DNA from: Pelobates cultripes
Lineage: Eukaryota; Chordata; Amphibia; Anura; Pelobatidae
NCBI GenBank assembly: GCA_933207985.1
Contig: OW240915.1
Coordinates: 275,144,325 to 275,208,324, forward strand
Length of the DNA: 64,000 bases
Reading direction: 5' to 3'
Shown piece by piece: positions 32,470 to 45,330 of the stretch. Below the pieces are notes generated by a model. That model was not told where the DNA came from. It searched no databases and saw only the letters and a program-made list of their open reading frames with translations. Position numbers and translations under genes: made by a program. Every line of letters starts with the position of its first letter. Position 1 is the stretch's first letter.

Positions 32470-33327
32470 GAAAGAAGCTTTTAATGCACCAATGCCACAA
32501 AAAAAGCCTGGTAACAATATGCTCGACAACACCTTGACATGCCTCACAGCTTCTGGCACACTGTAATTTGGAGTGACCAGACCAAAATAGAGCTTCAGGT
32601 CACAACCATAAGCGCTATGTTTGGAGAGAGGTCAACAAGGAATATAGTGAAATGAATACCATCCCCACTGTGACGGATTTGGTGGCTCACTGATGTTTTG
32701 GGGGTGTGTGAGCTTTGGAGAATCTTGTGAAAATTGAATGCAAGATGAATGCAGCATGTTATAAGAAAATACCGGCAGACAATTTGCATTCTTCTGCAAA
32801 AAAGGCTGCACATGGGATGCTCTTGGACTTTCCAGCATGACAATGACCCTAAGCACAAGGCCAAGTTGACCCTCCAGTGGTTACAGCAGAAAAAGGTGAA
32901 GGTTCTGGAGTGGCCATCATTGATGATACTTAATATCATTGAGCCACTCTGGGAAGATCTCAAAAATGTGGTTCATGACCTGGAGGTATTTTGCCAAGAC
33001 GAATGGGCAGCTATACCATCTGCAACAATTAGGGGACTTATAGACAACTATTACAAAAAACTGAATGCTGTCATTGATGCTAAAGGGGGCAATACATGCT
33101 ATTAAGAACTAAGGGTATGCAGACTTTTGAACAGGGGTCATTTCATTTTTTTCTTTGTTGCCATGTTTTGTTTTATGATTGTGCCATTCTGTTATAACCT
33201 ACAGTTGAATATGAATCCCATAAGAAAGAAAAGAAATGTGCTTTGCCTGCTCACTCATGTTTTCTTTACAAATGGTACATATATTACCAATTCTCCAAGG
33301 GTATGCAAACTTTTGAGCACAATTGTA
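32470..33327 (+). pseudogene. Tc1-like DNA transposon, 5'-truncated, 3' end intact
   Basis: The catalytic half of a Tc1/mariner transposase is readable across frames: WSDQTKIEL (first Asp, near 32570), QHDNDPKHKAKL (second Asp, 32832-32868) and IEPLWEDLK (Glu, near 32938-32960), spacing consistent with DD34E. The longest open part is 32749-33105. The SPDLNPIE motif is damaged to SLMILNIIE and stops lie upstream. After the stop two related direct repeats, gggtatgcagacttttga (33113) and gggtatgcaaacttttga (33299), form the IR/DR-type 3' end, finishing caattgta at 33327. The N-terminal DNA-binding domain and 5' end are gone; the minus-strand LINE lies just upstream. Confidence 0.85.
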
Positions 33328-36300
33328 CATATTTTTGTAATTATCATATGTTTGAAAAATGATGAGGATTGATATTATATAACCTTAAAAATGTATTTGT
33401 TCTAAAATATTCTATATTTTAAATATTTATGTCCATCTACTCTCCTTGTTAACTTTAAGGAATCCACTATGACAGTATTGTCAACACTATGCACAATTCC
33501 TATTTTCCTACCTAATCCAGTACACAATGGGAACTTGTTACATGACAGTAACATAACTATGAATGTCTAGCATTTTGCTACTCCAAAGTCATCAAATAAT
33601 TATTCACACACGCATGCTCCCCAGTGTGATTCAATGTCCGTGCATTAAAAATCTATTACATTGTCATGTAATAGGGGAAATTCTACTGCCAGTTTCTTAA
33701 ATTGGCAGAAGTATTATTATTGTGGATAGGTTTATTGGAAAAGTGTCATCTTGCCTATATGTCATTAATATCAGTATCCTTTCAGTTAAACCAGTGAACA
33801 TTCTGGTAACTTACATATAATAACATATAAATTAACTACTCTGCCATGTACTTCAGTATAATCACCTGTGCTACTATGGTACTGGATGGGAGTCTTTACT
33901 AAAAATAGTTTAAAACTGCGAAAAAGTTCTTGTACTTCATACACTATTCCAATCAATATTCCAATAACTTGATCAGAGCGGATACATGTGATATACTCAC
34001 ATGAGCACCTTTGACTATTGTGACATCTTTTAAGTGAATAATTTCAGATCCATAAGAGTATTGATTAATCCAGCTTTGCCCATATAACATAGTAACAAGA
34101 CATGTATTAACTGGGTACCGACACACAAAAATTTCATTACAAAGCAATAGTATGCATTACCAAAGTGCAGAAGATGAAAAAAACATGATGTATGTATAAT
34201 CACTAAAACAGTAAAAATAAATGTAAAAAATCAATTAGCTTACATATATTTTAACTAATCTATTTACATCTTAACTGTCCATAGTGCCAACCTCCATAAT
34301 GTGTATTTTCAGGCACATTTTTCATTAAATGTTTAAATAAACATATAGAGTATGACTTACCCAGATCCAAATGCTAATGTAAAATCCTGCCTTGGGATAG
34401 TGACCCATTAAAAAAAAATCTATGAACATATATCTACATAAATCATAACATAAGGAATAATTAATAGTATGTTTCCACACTAATCCATAATTATTGTTAT
34501 GGTATGAAGTGAACCTTGAACTCTTACCTGGAAAATCAGTCACAAGTGATAGAGTTTTTTTAGTTTCCCATAGTAAAATGCTTCAATATTCAATAATCAA
34601 GTAAGTGCCATTGATTTCTAACATTTATTTTGTTTTGCATCTATAACAATCGTCGTAGCATTTCTCAACAATGGAATCAATAGTGGCTAAAAGCTTTATT
34701 AAATAAACACCCAATATATATGCCTCTATGCACATCTTAATTTGCTTTCTACTTGCATAAGCATCATGGAGATGAGATATTATTATTATGTAAGATGCTG
34801 AGGCTGACTTAATATCAATGTCTGTATTTCAGAAATCCAGGTTGAGCTATACACCACTGTACTTGGTACTAGTAGTCTAGAACTCCTACACAGAAGTATT
34901 ATGAAGTCACAGTTTATTTATATAGATACTTTAATGCAAATTATTGGATACAAATGAAAGACAAAGCAGGAAGAGATGATTACACACATTTCACATATCA
35001 CAAAATGTGATCATATAAATAATTTACAGTTTCTACATGCAGTTACTTTGGCAGAGGTTCTTAATTCCTGCCCAAGTATCTCCAAAATTTGAAACTAAAG
35101 TCATTTCAGTGGTCCCCAATGATTTTTAATAGGCACAACATGCTAAGTAGAACACGGTAGCAGTGCTATATTCCAAAGTACAACTGAGATTCTGCCGACA
35201 CCGAAGAGAGTCTAATGAAGCTGTTTTGCAAATTTTGTAATAGTTAAAGAATGGATAGCCAAGTGTCTGGTAACCCAATCATGCGGAGAACAAGACAATG
35301 GAGTAATACACAACCAGGATAGAAAAGGAAAGATACTTATTACTAGTCCTTCAAGTGGCTGGAGTCAACATTAAAGTCCAGGAGAGCAAAACACACCTGC
35401 AAGCAAGTCAAGGTAAAAGGGAAGTAGAGTATCAACAGAACAATAAGACAAGCCAAGATCAAGGGTAACAGAGATCAGAATAGCCAAACAGAGCCAAGTC
35501 AATAACAGGGAAAGCCCAGTAAAGTAGATAAATGCACTCTCTGGTAGTAAGAACCATGATAATGCATAGAGCAATAAAAACAGAGGCTTTATTAAAGGGT
35601 GTAGTGCAATACAATTAAATAGTGTCATTAGTGAGAGACAAAACTAACAGGGAAGGCATTGTCAAAAAGAGGCAGCAGGGCGTGTCCCCTGTATATGATA
35701 ACTATAGTAATAGCTATATAAGGCAGCATGTGTGCAACAATATCCATCTTTAAGGACTCTTGCACAATGCCAGATGTTGCTATGGATTTTCAAGGTGAGT
35801 ATGGCCCGCACCTTTCCCATCAACTTGCAACAACACGTGGCATCTGTTAAACGCAAGAACACTACACAGAGCCCCACAGCATAGAGATTACATTGCAGCA
35901 CGTAAGAATATTTGTAGGCAGTTGTCAAAGTTTATGAGAATAAATTAGTCTATATGTGCAAGGTAAGCGTGTATGTTTCTGTGTGTGTGTGGAATAACAG
36001 AAACCTTGAAGAAAGCATTAGGAGATGTGGAAAGGCTTTTGTGTTTAGAGTCAACTGTAGGATGTGAGGTCATGACAGAGAGGTCAAACTAGGATGCTTC
36101 TGTTTGTAAGCTATCGATAAAATTAGAAAAACTGAAAACAGTATTACCGTGTCACAAACATAACTAAAAAAAAAACTATTTAATATCACCTTTTTTACAA
36201 TCTGATTAAAAAAAGTTTGAAAACCCTGAATAAATAAAAGAACACATTTTAATTAAAATAATTTAGTGTTTAGGTAATATTTGAGATAAGTTGAATTACC

Positions 36301-37408
36301 AGATTGTCTGACCTAAAAAAGTGACCATAAATCATGTGGTTTTATATTTAAATCTTATTTAAAGTTGTTTTTAATTTTTCAAACTCAACCATAATTTTTA
36401 TATAATGCTTTTTTAAACTGCTGATTAAAATAATTCATTTTACATTTTGTGTGAATACTCATTAATGCTTTGGAACATTAATTTACATGCCTCAGGCTTT
36501 TTTTTTTTTTTTAAACGACTGCTTTGGTAAGCTTCCTCATCAAGTTTTTTGTCCTTCACCATGGGAACTTTCTAAACGTTTATACAGAAGTTCCAGAGAC
36601 ACAAGTTTTGTATTAGATTTTGAAACAAAACCAAAAAATATACAGAACTACCATTTATATTTCTGGTATTGCACCATTAAACCTTTAGTAGCAAACAGAG
36701 GGATACTGCTGTATTACCTAACCTAAAAGTTTAAATTTAAAAACACATAGTGTGATACTGTTTAACACATAAGAGAGACACGCTGTTAATTTGCACTCAC
36801 AATATATAGAGTATGATATCACTTTCAGGGTGCCTCACCCAATGTCATAGGGGTGCTATAGGAATCTCTTTCCTTGTATTCTTGATAGGATCTAGGAACA
36901 AGAAGAAGACCACAATCAGTATAAATGTAAAAGCATTCATTTCAAATAAACAAATAAAAAAATGTAATGTTGCCAAAAGCAGGCCTGGTCCTACGCATTT
37001 TGTTCTAATTATAGAAGTTCCTCAAGGACCTTCTTTCATATAACATATAGCTAAAGCACAATGAAAAATACAGGCAAAATGCATTTTTCATTGTGCTGTG
37101 GAAGTTCTCTAATTAGAAATAAAAATAACACATTAAATTGAATAACTCCCCGTTTTTCCAGCGCTAAGTCTCCATTGGTGCTGCCACAAACTCATCCTCA
37201 CGTTGGACACCTGACATACATCTAGGATGACAGGCCAATCCTATGATTCCTATATAGAAATTGGTATGTTACAGTAAGAGAACCGGGAAGTAAGATTCCA
37301 GGTCACACATGAGAGGACTTGGAGAGTCTTCGCTTCCAAACATTCTAATAAATGAAATAAAGGGGCTTGGGGGTAGAATGTGGGATGTGGGGAAGGGGCA
37401 GAACTGCA
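33328..37408. other. No recognisable feature
   Basis: About 4 kb of AT-rich DNA. Small frames on both strands (for example 35371-35628, 35662-35928, 36487-36726) have no motif, no codon pattern and no flanking splice or repeat context that would support a gene. Confidence 0.45.
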
Positions 37409-37466
37409 GGCACTATAGCAACTTTAATAAGTTGAAGTTGTTAAAGTGCCTATAGTGTTCCTTTAA
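37409..37466. mobile_element. Short T2-type MITE remnant
   Basis: A hairpin, ggcactatagcaactt...aagttg...gtgcctatagtg, ending ttcctttaa with TTAA at 37463-37466. This is a compact internally deleted copy. Confidence 0.55.
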
Positions 37467-37875
37467 GTCATCCTACTCTTCTCTTTTTTAACCATTATAG
37501 TGTAAAGTTAAAAAAAAGTGATTTACTAAACTACTACAGAGCCCCATAGCAGACACAGAAAATATATGTGTTACTTTGTGGGCATGCACTATTTCATGTG
37601 CATGGTTTGTTGGATCGTGCAAATGAGATAAGAACAGCATTCTTTAAACAGAGTTTTTAAGTTTAGGCTTTGAGTGCTTAAATTTTGGAATAAGAAACTA
37701 GTTTGTTTAGGTCAGGGATAGGGCAAGTGGTTGCTTAGGGCTTTTAGAATTTGAAGGATTATTTGCAAAGTATTCACTATCCTATATTATTGGCACCAGT
37801 GGTGTATTCTGGTTTTGTGCTGCCCTAGGCATGACAAAACTCAGGCACCCCCCCACCCCATTCTACATTTCACTT

Positions 37876-37877
37876 CC

Positions 37878-37908
<31 letters not shown>

Positions 37909-40900
37909 GCCATTTATATAGCGCCAACAGATTCCATAGCACTTTACAATATTATGAGAGGGGGGATGTAACTATAAATAGGACAATTACAAGAAAACTT
38001 ACAGGAACAATAGGTTGAAGAGGACTTACAGTCTATAGGAGGTGGGGCATAAGACACGTTAGGACAGGAAATATCAATCAAATAGGGTGGGAGTGAAGCA
38101 GAGCTGGAGGAGAGAGTAAAGCACTGCCCTATAGGAGAGACCAAGAGACAGGTATGTAAGGTAGAGATTACTCTGGGAGGCCATAAGCTTTCCTAAAGAG
38201 ATGGGTTTTAAGGCACTTCTTAAATGATTGAAGGCTAGGTGAGAGTCTGATGGGGGTAGGCAGGCTATTCCATAGGAAAGGAGCCACCCACGAGAAGTCC
38301 TGCAAGCGCGAGTTGGCCGTACAGGTGCGAGCAGCGGTCAGGAGTTGGTCACGGGCAGAGCGGAGGGAACGAGGAGGGGCATACCTATGAATCTGTGAAG
38401 AGATATAAGAGGGGCTAGAATTGTTCAGTGCTGTAAATGTATGGGTTAGCACTTTGAATTGACTCCTATAGGATACAGGGAGCCAATGTAAGGACTGGCA
38501 CAGGGGTGAGGTGTGAGAGGACCGGCTAGAGAGGAAAATCAGTCTGGCGGCGGCATTCATTACAGACTTCAGCGGGGCAATATGGCTTTTGGGGAGACCA
38601 ATCAGGAGAGGGTTACAATAATCCATGCAGGAAATTACTAGAGCATGGACAAGCTCCTTGGTAGCATCTTGTGTAAGAAAGGGGCAGATGCTTTTAAGTT
38701 GGAATCTACAGGATTTGGCAACAAACTGGACGTGAGGTTCAAAGGTGAGGCCAGAGTCAAGTATGACACCAAGACAGCGATCTTGCAAGGATGGACTTAT
38801 GTGGATATCACTGACTTGAAGGGAGAGCGACAGAGGAGGATCAGTATTAGGAGGAGGAAAGACAAGGAGTTCAGTTTTAGAGAGATTGAGTGTCAGAAAT
38901 CTTGAGGACATCCAGTCAGAGATGGAAGAAAGGCAAGCAGTGACACGTTGCAGGATGGCAGGGGAGAAGTCCGGGGAGGAGAGGTATATCTGCATGTCAT
39001 CAGCGTACAGGTGGTAGTGGAATCCAAAAGAGGCAATAAGTTTGCCAAGAGAGGCAGTAGAAAGAAAAAATAGAAGGGGACCAAGGACAAAGCCTTGGGG
39101 GACTCCAACCGAGACAGGACAAGGGGAGGAGGTATCCTTGGAAAAGGAGACACTGAATGAGCATTGGGAGACATAAGAGGAAAACCATGAGAGGAAAGAG
39201 TCACAGAGACCAAGTGATTGAAGAGTTTGAAGTAGGAGGGCATGATCAACGGTGTCAAAGGCAGCAGTGAGGTCAAGGAGAATTAATATGGAGTAGTGAC
39301 CTTTGGATTAGGCCATTAGTAACTTTGATAAGAGAAGTCTCAGTAGAGTGGAGAGGGCGAAAGCAAGACTGAAGAGGATCAAGGAGAGAGTTGGAATTGA
39401 AGAAGTGAGACTCACGAGTAAAGACAAGTCTTTCCAAAAGCTTTCATGAAAAAGGGAGCAGGAATATGGGACGATAGTTAGAGGGGCAGGATGGGTCAAG
39501 AGATGTTTTTTTCAGGATTTGTACTACAGTGGCATGTTTAAGGTCAGCAGGAACAGTGCCAGAAGAGAGAGAGCAGTTGAAGATGTGTGTTAGGGAAGGC
39601 ACAAGACAAGGGGAGAGAGACTTGATGAGGTGAGATGGGACAGAATCGAGCGGGCAAGTGGTAGGGTGAGAGGAAAGGAGAAGCACAGCCACCTCTTGTT
39701 CAGTAGCTGGGGAGAAAGTCTGAAGGGTAGGAAAGGAATGATCTACGTGTGGTTGAGAAAGAGAATGGCAAGGAGGGGTGAATCCTTTCCTTAGCTGTTC
39801 AATCTTGTCATTAAAGTAGCATGCAAAGCTATCAGCTGTGAGGTTAGTTTGGGGGGTGGCCACAGCAGGGCGGAGAAGAGAATTAAAGGTGTCAAAGAGA
39901 CGTCTGGGATTACAGGGTCATAGAAACATAGAAACATAGAATGTGACGGCAGATAAGAACCATTCGGCCCATCTAGTCTGCCCAATGAGAGAGGAAAAGT
40001 AGGACTGTTTGGCGAGGGCAAGGGCTGCACTGTATGAACACAATATGAATCTATAATGGAGAAAGTCTGCCTGGGTGCGGGACTTCCTCCAGGAGCATTT
40101 AGCACAACGGGAGCAACTCTGCAGATGGCGTGTTGATTTAGTATGCCAAGGTTGGGGTTGTGTCCTCCTTGTGGTGCATGTTTGGAGCAGGGTTGCGGCA
40201 TTCAAGGCAGAAGTGAGGGTAGTGTTATATGTGGAAATGGCCAGTGAGGGACAGGAGAGGGAAAGGATGGATAGCAGTTGTGAATCAACGTCAGCTGACA
40301 GCTGCTGGAGGTTGATAGAATTAAGGTTCCTCCTGAGTTGAGGGGGGTTAGGCTGAGGTTGTTGGATGAGGGGGTAATTGAGAGCAAGCGATAAGAGGTG
40401 GTGATGAGAGAGAGGAAATGGAGTGTTGCAGATATTAGTTACTGGACATGAATGAGAGAAAATAAGGTCGGGGCATTGCCAGCTACATGGGTGGGAGAAT
40501 TAGCCCACTGCAATAGTCAGAGGGAGGAAGTAATTGAAAGTAGTTTAGAGACTGCTGGGGTCAAAGGTGGGTTAATGGGAATATTGAAGTCTCCAAGAAT
40601 TAGGGATGATATGTTAGAAGAGAGGAACTAGGGTAGCCAGGCAACAAAGTGGTCAAAGAAGAGGAGAGGGGAACCAGGAGGACGATAGATAACGGCAATG
40701 TTAGCAGAGAAGGGTTTGAAAAGGCGAATTGAATGAATTTAAAATGATGGGAAAGAGAGGGAAGGGGGGTGGACAGAGTTTTAAAGGAGCAGTGGGGTGA
40801 AAGGAGGAAACCTACACCGCCACCTTTACTCTCTGCTTGTCTTGGATTGTGGGTAAAGTGAAGACCACCAAAGGACAGTGAGGCAGGGGTAGCAGTATCA

Positions 40901-41440
40901 GAGGGAGAGAGCCATGTTTCTGTTAGTGCAAGTAGGTTTAGGAAGTGTGAGATAAATAGGTCATGGGTGGAAGTTAATTTAAAGGTGTTGCACACAGACC
41001 GTGCATTCCAGAGGGCAGCTTTAAAGGAGGAATTATAGTGAGAATTTCATGGAATGGGTATTAGGTTGTTGTGGTTTCTGGTGTTTGTACCAGGTGGCTG
41101 AGCAGTGGAGGGACTAGGGTTTGGAGAGGCATCACTGCTAGGAGCAGTAGGATGGAAAGGAAGAGAAGGTGGGAGTAAGATTTAAATGTTGTGGATGAGC
41201 GTTTGCATTTAGGCGATTTAGGAGGGGTTTGTGGAGAAAGACTGGATAAATATCAGTGAAGTGCATGTTGATGAATATAGTGGTGAAGGAAGCAGAAAGG
41301 GAACAATGAAGATGGTGTCGGCAGGAACAGGTAAGTAAAATGATAGAGACATTTTAATAATGAGGGCAGTGAGGGAGAAAGTGAAAAATAGAAGAACATT
41401 AGTAGGAGAATAGGTGCTTTGTTTTTAAGAGCTGTTAAAA
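37876..41440 (-). pseudogene. L2-like LINE, near full length but decayed
   Basis: The minus strand gives an APE-type endonuclease start (about 41025-40600: LWNARSV, LTETWLSPSD, GGG), a linker (40205-39918), the RT N-terminal part (39863-39308) and the RT C-terminal part including [11 protein letters not shown] near 39000, followed by a long open stretch 38995-38168. That last frame holds [29 protein letters not shown] and FLWNSLP, standard for the L2 clade. The 3' end is the gccatttatatagcgccaac tail with TTA repeats (37880-37908). At least four frame changes and stops inactivate it. It sits inside a hAT-like element and carries a CR1 tail at 39919-39985. Confidence 0.88.
39919..39985 (-). 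mobile_element. CR1-like LINE 3' tail inserted in the L2 element
   Basis: On the minus strand it begins ttgggcagactagatggg, continues ccgaatggttcttatctgcc and ends in tctatg repeats. This is the same tail that closes the CR1-like fragment at about 1350. It interrupts the L2 ORF between the SYFSSLI and NPRRLFDTF-type blocks, so it arrived after the L2. Confidence 0.85.
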
Positions 41441-41459
41441 ACCAACACGCTCTTTGCCT

Positions 41460-42125
41460 TACAGACACACCCCTTCAGTGATTCATGCACTGACATACAC
41501 TCACTGACAGATATACAGTCATCATCACACACACTGTTTAACCAACACACACTTTCACTGAAACATACACACATACAGACACACACACTCACCGACAGAC
41601 ACACTAACTGACACACTCATTCACTGACAGATACACATACACACTCACTGACAAGACACATACACACTCACTGACAGATGCACACTCACTCAGTGCCAGA
41701 CACACACACACTCACTGACAGATACACATTGACAAACACACATACACAATCACTGACAGTCACACATATACTCAGTGTTAGAGACATACATTCCCTAACA
41801 GACATACACATTGACTAACAGATAAACACTCTCAGTGACAGACACGCATACACATACTGACAGACATACATATTCACTAAAAGACATACACACTCTCACT
41901 GACACACACTCTTTGACAGATACACACACTCTCACTAACAGGCATATTAACACTCAACAACAGACACACACACACAAACATGCTTACCAACAGACACACA
42001 CACTAACACACACACTCTCACTGACACACTCAATAACAGACACACACACTCTCACTAACAGACACACACACTCTCACTATCAGATAAGCACTAACACTCT
42101 CACTAACAAACACACACTAACACAC
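41460..42125. repeat. CA-rich microsatellite of the hAT-like element
   Basis: About 660 bp of irregular acacactcactgacag units. It explains the His/Thr-rich frame at 41835-42161. Confidence 0.93.
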
Positions 42126-42469
42126 TCACAATTTTATTTTTATTATTTGCTAACATTTTGATGGCTTCTTCCCTGTGGTCCAGTGGGGCTTCTGTTGGCT
42201 GGGCTGGCAGGCAGGCTCATAGTGGAGGCAGCGAGGAAGCAGTGATCCTCCTGTTCAGCTCCCTTGCGCGCCTCTTTGTGATGAGCAGGAGTGACTTCCG
42301 GCTCCGGCATCACTGCGGTGCACGTGAGGGAGCTCAACAGGGAAGAGCTCTGAGTGCTCCCTTGTTGCCCACCTCCCACATTGGCCACCCGGTCCGCTCC
42401 TGAGCCCCCCACGACAAGAGGCTGGCAAGGCCTTGCCAGCCTTGTGGTAAATTCACCACTGCTTGGCAC

Positions 42470-45217
42470 CCTCCTATATTTAAGACCAGAGCTGCAGTAG
42501 CTGTTATAAAGTATGCATCACTCAATGCTTCCCCTGCTCCTCCTGCAAGGCATTTTTCTGTGTAACAGGGTGTTAGTGGGCAGATGGGAAATCATGCCAT
42601 CCAATTCCTGTTCAGCCTCACACCCAGACATTGGACACAAATACACTGGAAGAGCTGGGACAGCAGTTAGTTTTACACCCTTTATAACTGTTCTTAAAGA
42701 TCTGCAATCAAGCATAGGAAACTGACACAGGCCAAGGTTCCTGGTTCTTACATCTCCACCAGACTTAGGCTCCAAAGTGTGAAAGCTAGGCACCTCATAG
42801 TCGAGTACCTACTCTGCCAAATGGAAAATAAGATCCTGATGTGCCCACAAAATAGTTATTACATCTGCATTCTTTAAATATTCTGTGGGCACTATCTACT
42901 AAATCATGCCCAAGAGAAAGTACAGTGTGCCCACAATATAACTATATGTGCCCACTCGGCTCGCTCCAGATCCATTGATGTTGTTGGAGAGGACAGTCAA
43001 ATCCTACTAAGTGGAACTTTAATAAAAAACTTTATGGGCAGAGCAAGCAATGCTACTATTTATTAGCCCTATCCCTTATCTCAGCTCCAAACTCTGACAC
43101 CTTTAAGTTCATGGGCTCATCCATCATCCTGCTCCAACATGTGATGACATCAGTGGACCAGAGCAGGCTGAATCAGCAGGTGTGGTAGGTTTTTACTAAA
43201 TCTCCCTATATAGTTATCTCATGCTCGTGATTTAGTAGATTTTGTGAACGAGTAAATATACTGTTAATAAGTATGTAGGGGTTTAGAAAAATACCCCTCT
43301 CGTTCTCATTAGAGATTTTTTCTTTTTACCTGAAGCTGAAGGAAGCAAGATGAATTGTTAATGTAGGACCCACCTAAGAATTTTAACTTGACGTGGCAGA
43401 TGGGCTTACATCTAATGGCCATTAGAGTCATACTAAAAACCTCCAGTTATTAAAAATGCATAGGGATTTGGGATGGTGTGCAAGTACTCTTTTCTTTGGA
43501 GTATGTACTGTGTCCATTAAATAGTTAAAGCTTGCACATGCATTAACTATCTTGTAGGCATGCTGTACTATCACGTGGCATGATCTACTAAATCATGCAT
43601 ATCAAATGATCAATCAGTGTGCGCATGATCAAAAAAGAAATCAATGTCACCTCTAGTCTCTTGAGGACTAAGGGGTAAGGTGCACATCCTGCTGGGTAAC
43701 ATAATATCTCTCACCATAAATATAAACTCAGTTGGGTAATTTGCACCCTATGTAAGAGAAGGTCGTTGAGACATTTGATTCAAAATTCACATTTGACAAA
43801 TGTGCTTGAAAAACAAATTGGATCTTTCAAGGTATGACTTGCCACTTGCTATGTTCCCATCACACATACTTATACATGTTTATTTCTTGTTTTTCTTCTT
43901 AATAAGAAGATGGCTTATAGTAATACAAATAAATATAAATATGCAAGTAAAAGATAATGATTATACAACAGTATAAAGTAAGAAGTATGAGCTTACTTTG
44001 CAATTCTGAAGTAAACTCACACTGCTTTTTGTTTCTTTTTCTGTCCAGGTAGAAAAATCAACTCTTTAGCTCAACTCATGATAATGTTCTTAATATATAA
44101 TAACACTTTATCAACATGGAAATAAATACCTGTCTAAATAAAGCTGTGATATAACATTAAAGTTCTTTGTCATTTGTGTCAATAAATAAAAATTTAAAAA
44201 AATGCAGAGTTGGGAATATGATGTGATTAAAGATGGACTGAGGCTCTCCAAAGTGGTATTATGCCAATGTTTTCGCTGAGCACTATATTCATAAAAACTT
44301 AAATGCTACGTAGTAAGTTCATTAAAATTCAGGATGGCCAGAACATTTAATTTTAAAAAGCAACATTAACATTATGTAAATCATAGTGGCCTTCTTGAAC
44401 CTTGACAGTTGTGGAATATTTTGCATTTTTAATTTACGACTAGCCAATACACAGTGTAAATATGGTAATGAAGTAACTAACTTAAACTATGTAAATTAAT
44501 TGTTAATATTTGATTAGGATTCTTAAAAAGCACAAATTATATTATATATATAACTGTATTATTCTATCATTTTTCCACATTGAGCAGGATCCTACTATTA
44601 CATTTTTAATTCAAGTATTGTGAAGACAAAGAAAATTCTTGTGTCTTAAATAAAGAAACTCCTTGGTATCTCGAATAGATGGCCTTCTACTGTAGCAGCA
44701 ACACTAACTCTCCTATTCTTTACTTCAAGAATCACTTCTATAAAATGGACTGACTGTGCACAGCTTCTACTCAAATTTAATGACTGCCTAATTCAGCCTA
44801 TCATTTGTTATATATCAGTAAGGGTCAGGCACAGTGTGAGTGATGTCATTGTTTGTATGTCCCCAAAATTATTTATTATCCTTGGTAGTGAATGAAAATG
44901 ATGAAGGTGGCTTCTCTATCTTGCCTTCCCTAAGCTTCAAAGAACAGGGTCATCTTTGGTGGAAAATGAAACGGGATTGCAACTCCCAATATACTGTAAT
45001 TCTTTTCAATACTTCATTACAATGCTGAAAATACTAATGTAAAATTTATATGTAGCTCTCTCTGCTGTCTTCCTCCTTGCTCTTCAAGGTTTGACCATTT
45101 TTAACAGGGAAGTGAAAAATGCTGTCATTTTTACACAGAAAGATCAAAAGAACCAAGAATACCAAGAAATAAGATGTGAATTTTGAGTTTGTGACATTTG
45201 CAAACAGTTAACTGAAA

Positions 45218-45259
<42 letters not shown>

Positions 45260-45284
45260 TTTTTTAAGTTACATGCTACAAATA

Positions 45285-45330
<46 letters not shown>

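Larger units (their letters stand above)
37797..42461. mobile_element. Non-autonomous hAT-like element split by an L2 LINE
   Basis: The left end CAGTGGTGTATT (37797) and the right end read in reverse, CAGTGGTGAATT (42461), are inverted termini. Outside lie ATTGGCAC (37789-37796) and CTTGGCAC (42462-42469), an 8-bp target duplication with one mismatch. The element's own sequence is 37797-37875 plus about 41441-42461; the middle is an inserted L2. The right part holds a CA-rich microsatellite and a GC-rich block (42170-42460) shared with the copy at 4291-5375. There is no transposase gene. Confidence 0.85.

Noticed and set aside
38645..38905. Plus-strand 86-residue frame
   Set aside because: Antisense shadow of the L2 reverse transcriptase.
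41835..42161. 108-residue His/Thr-rich frame
   Set aside because: Microsatellite translation inside a hAT-like element.
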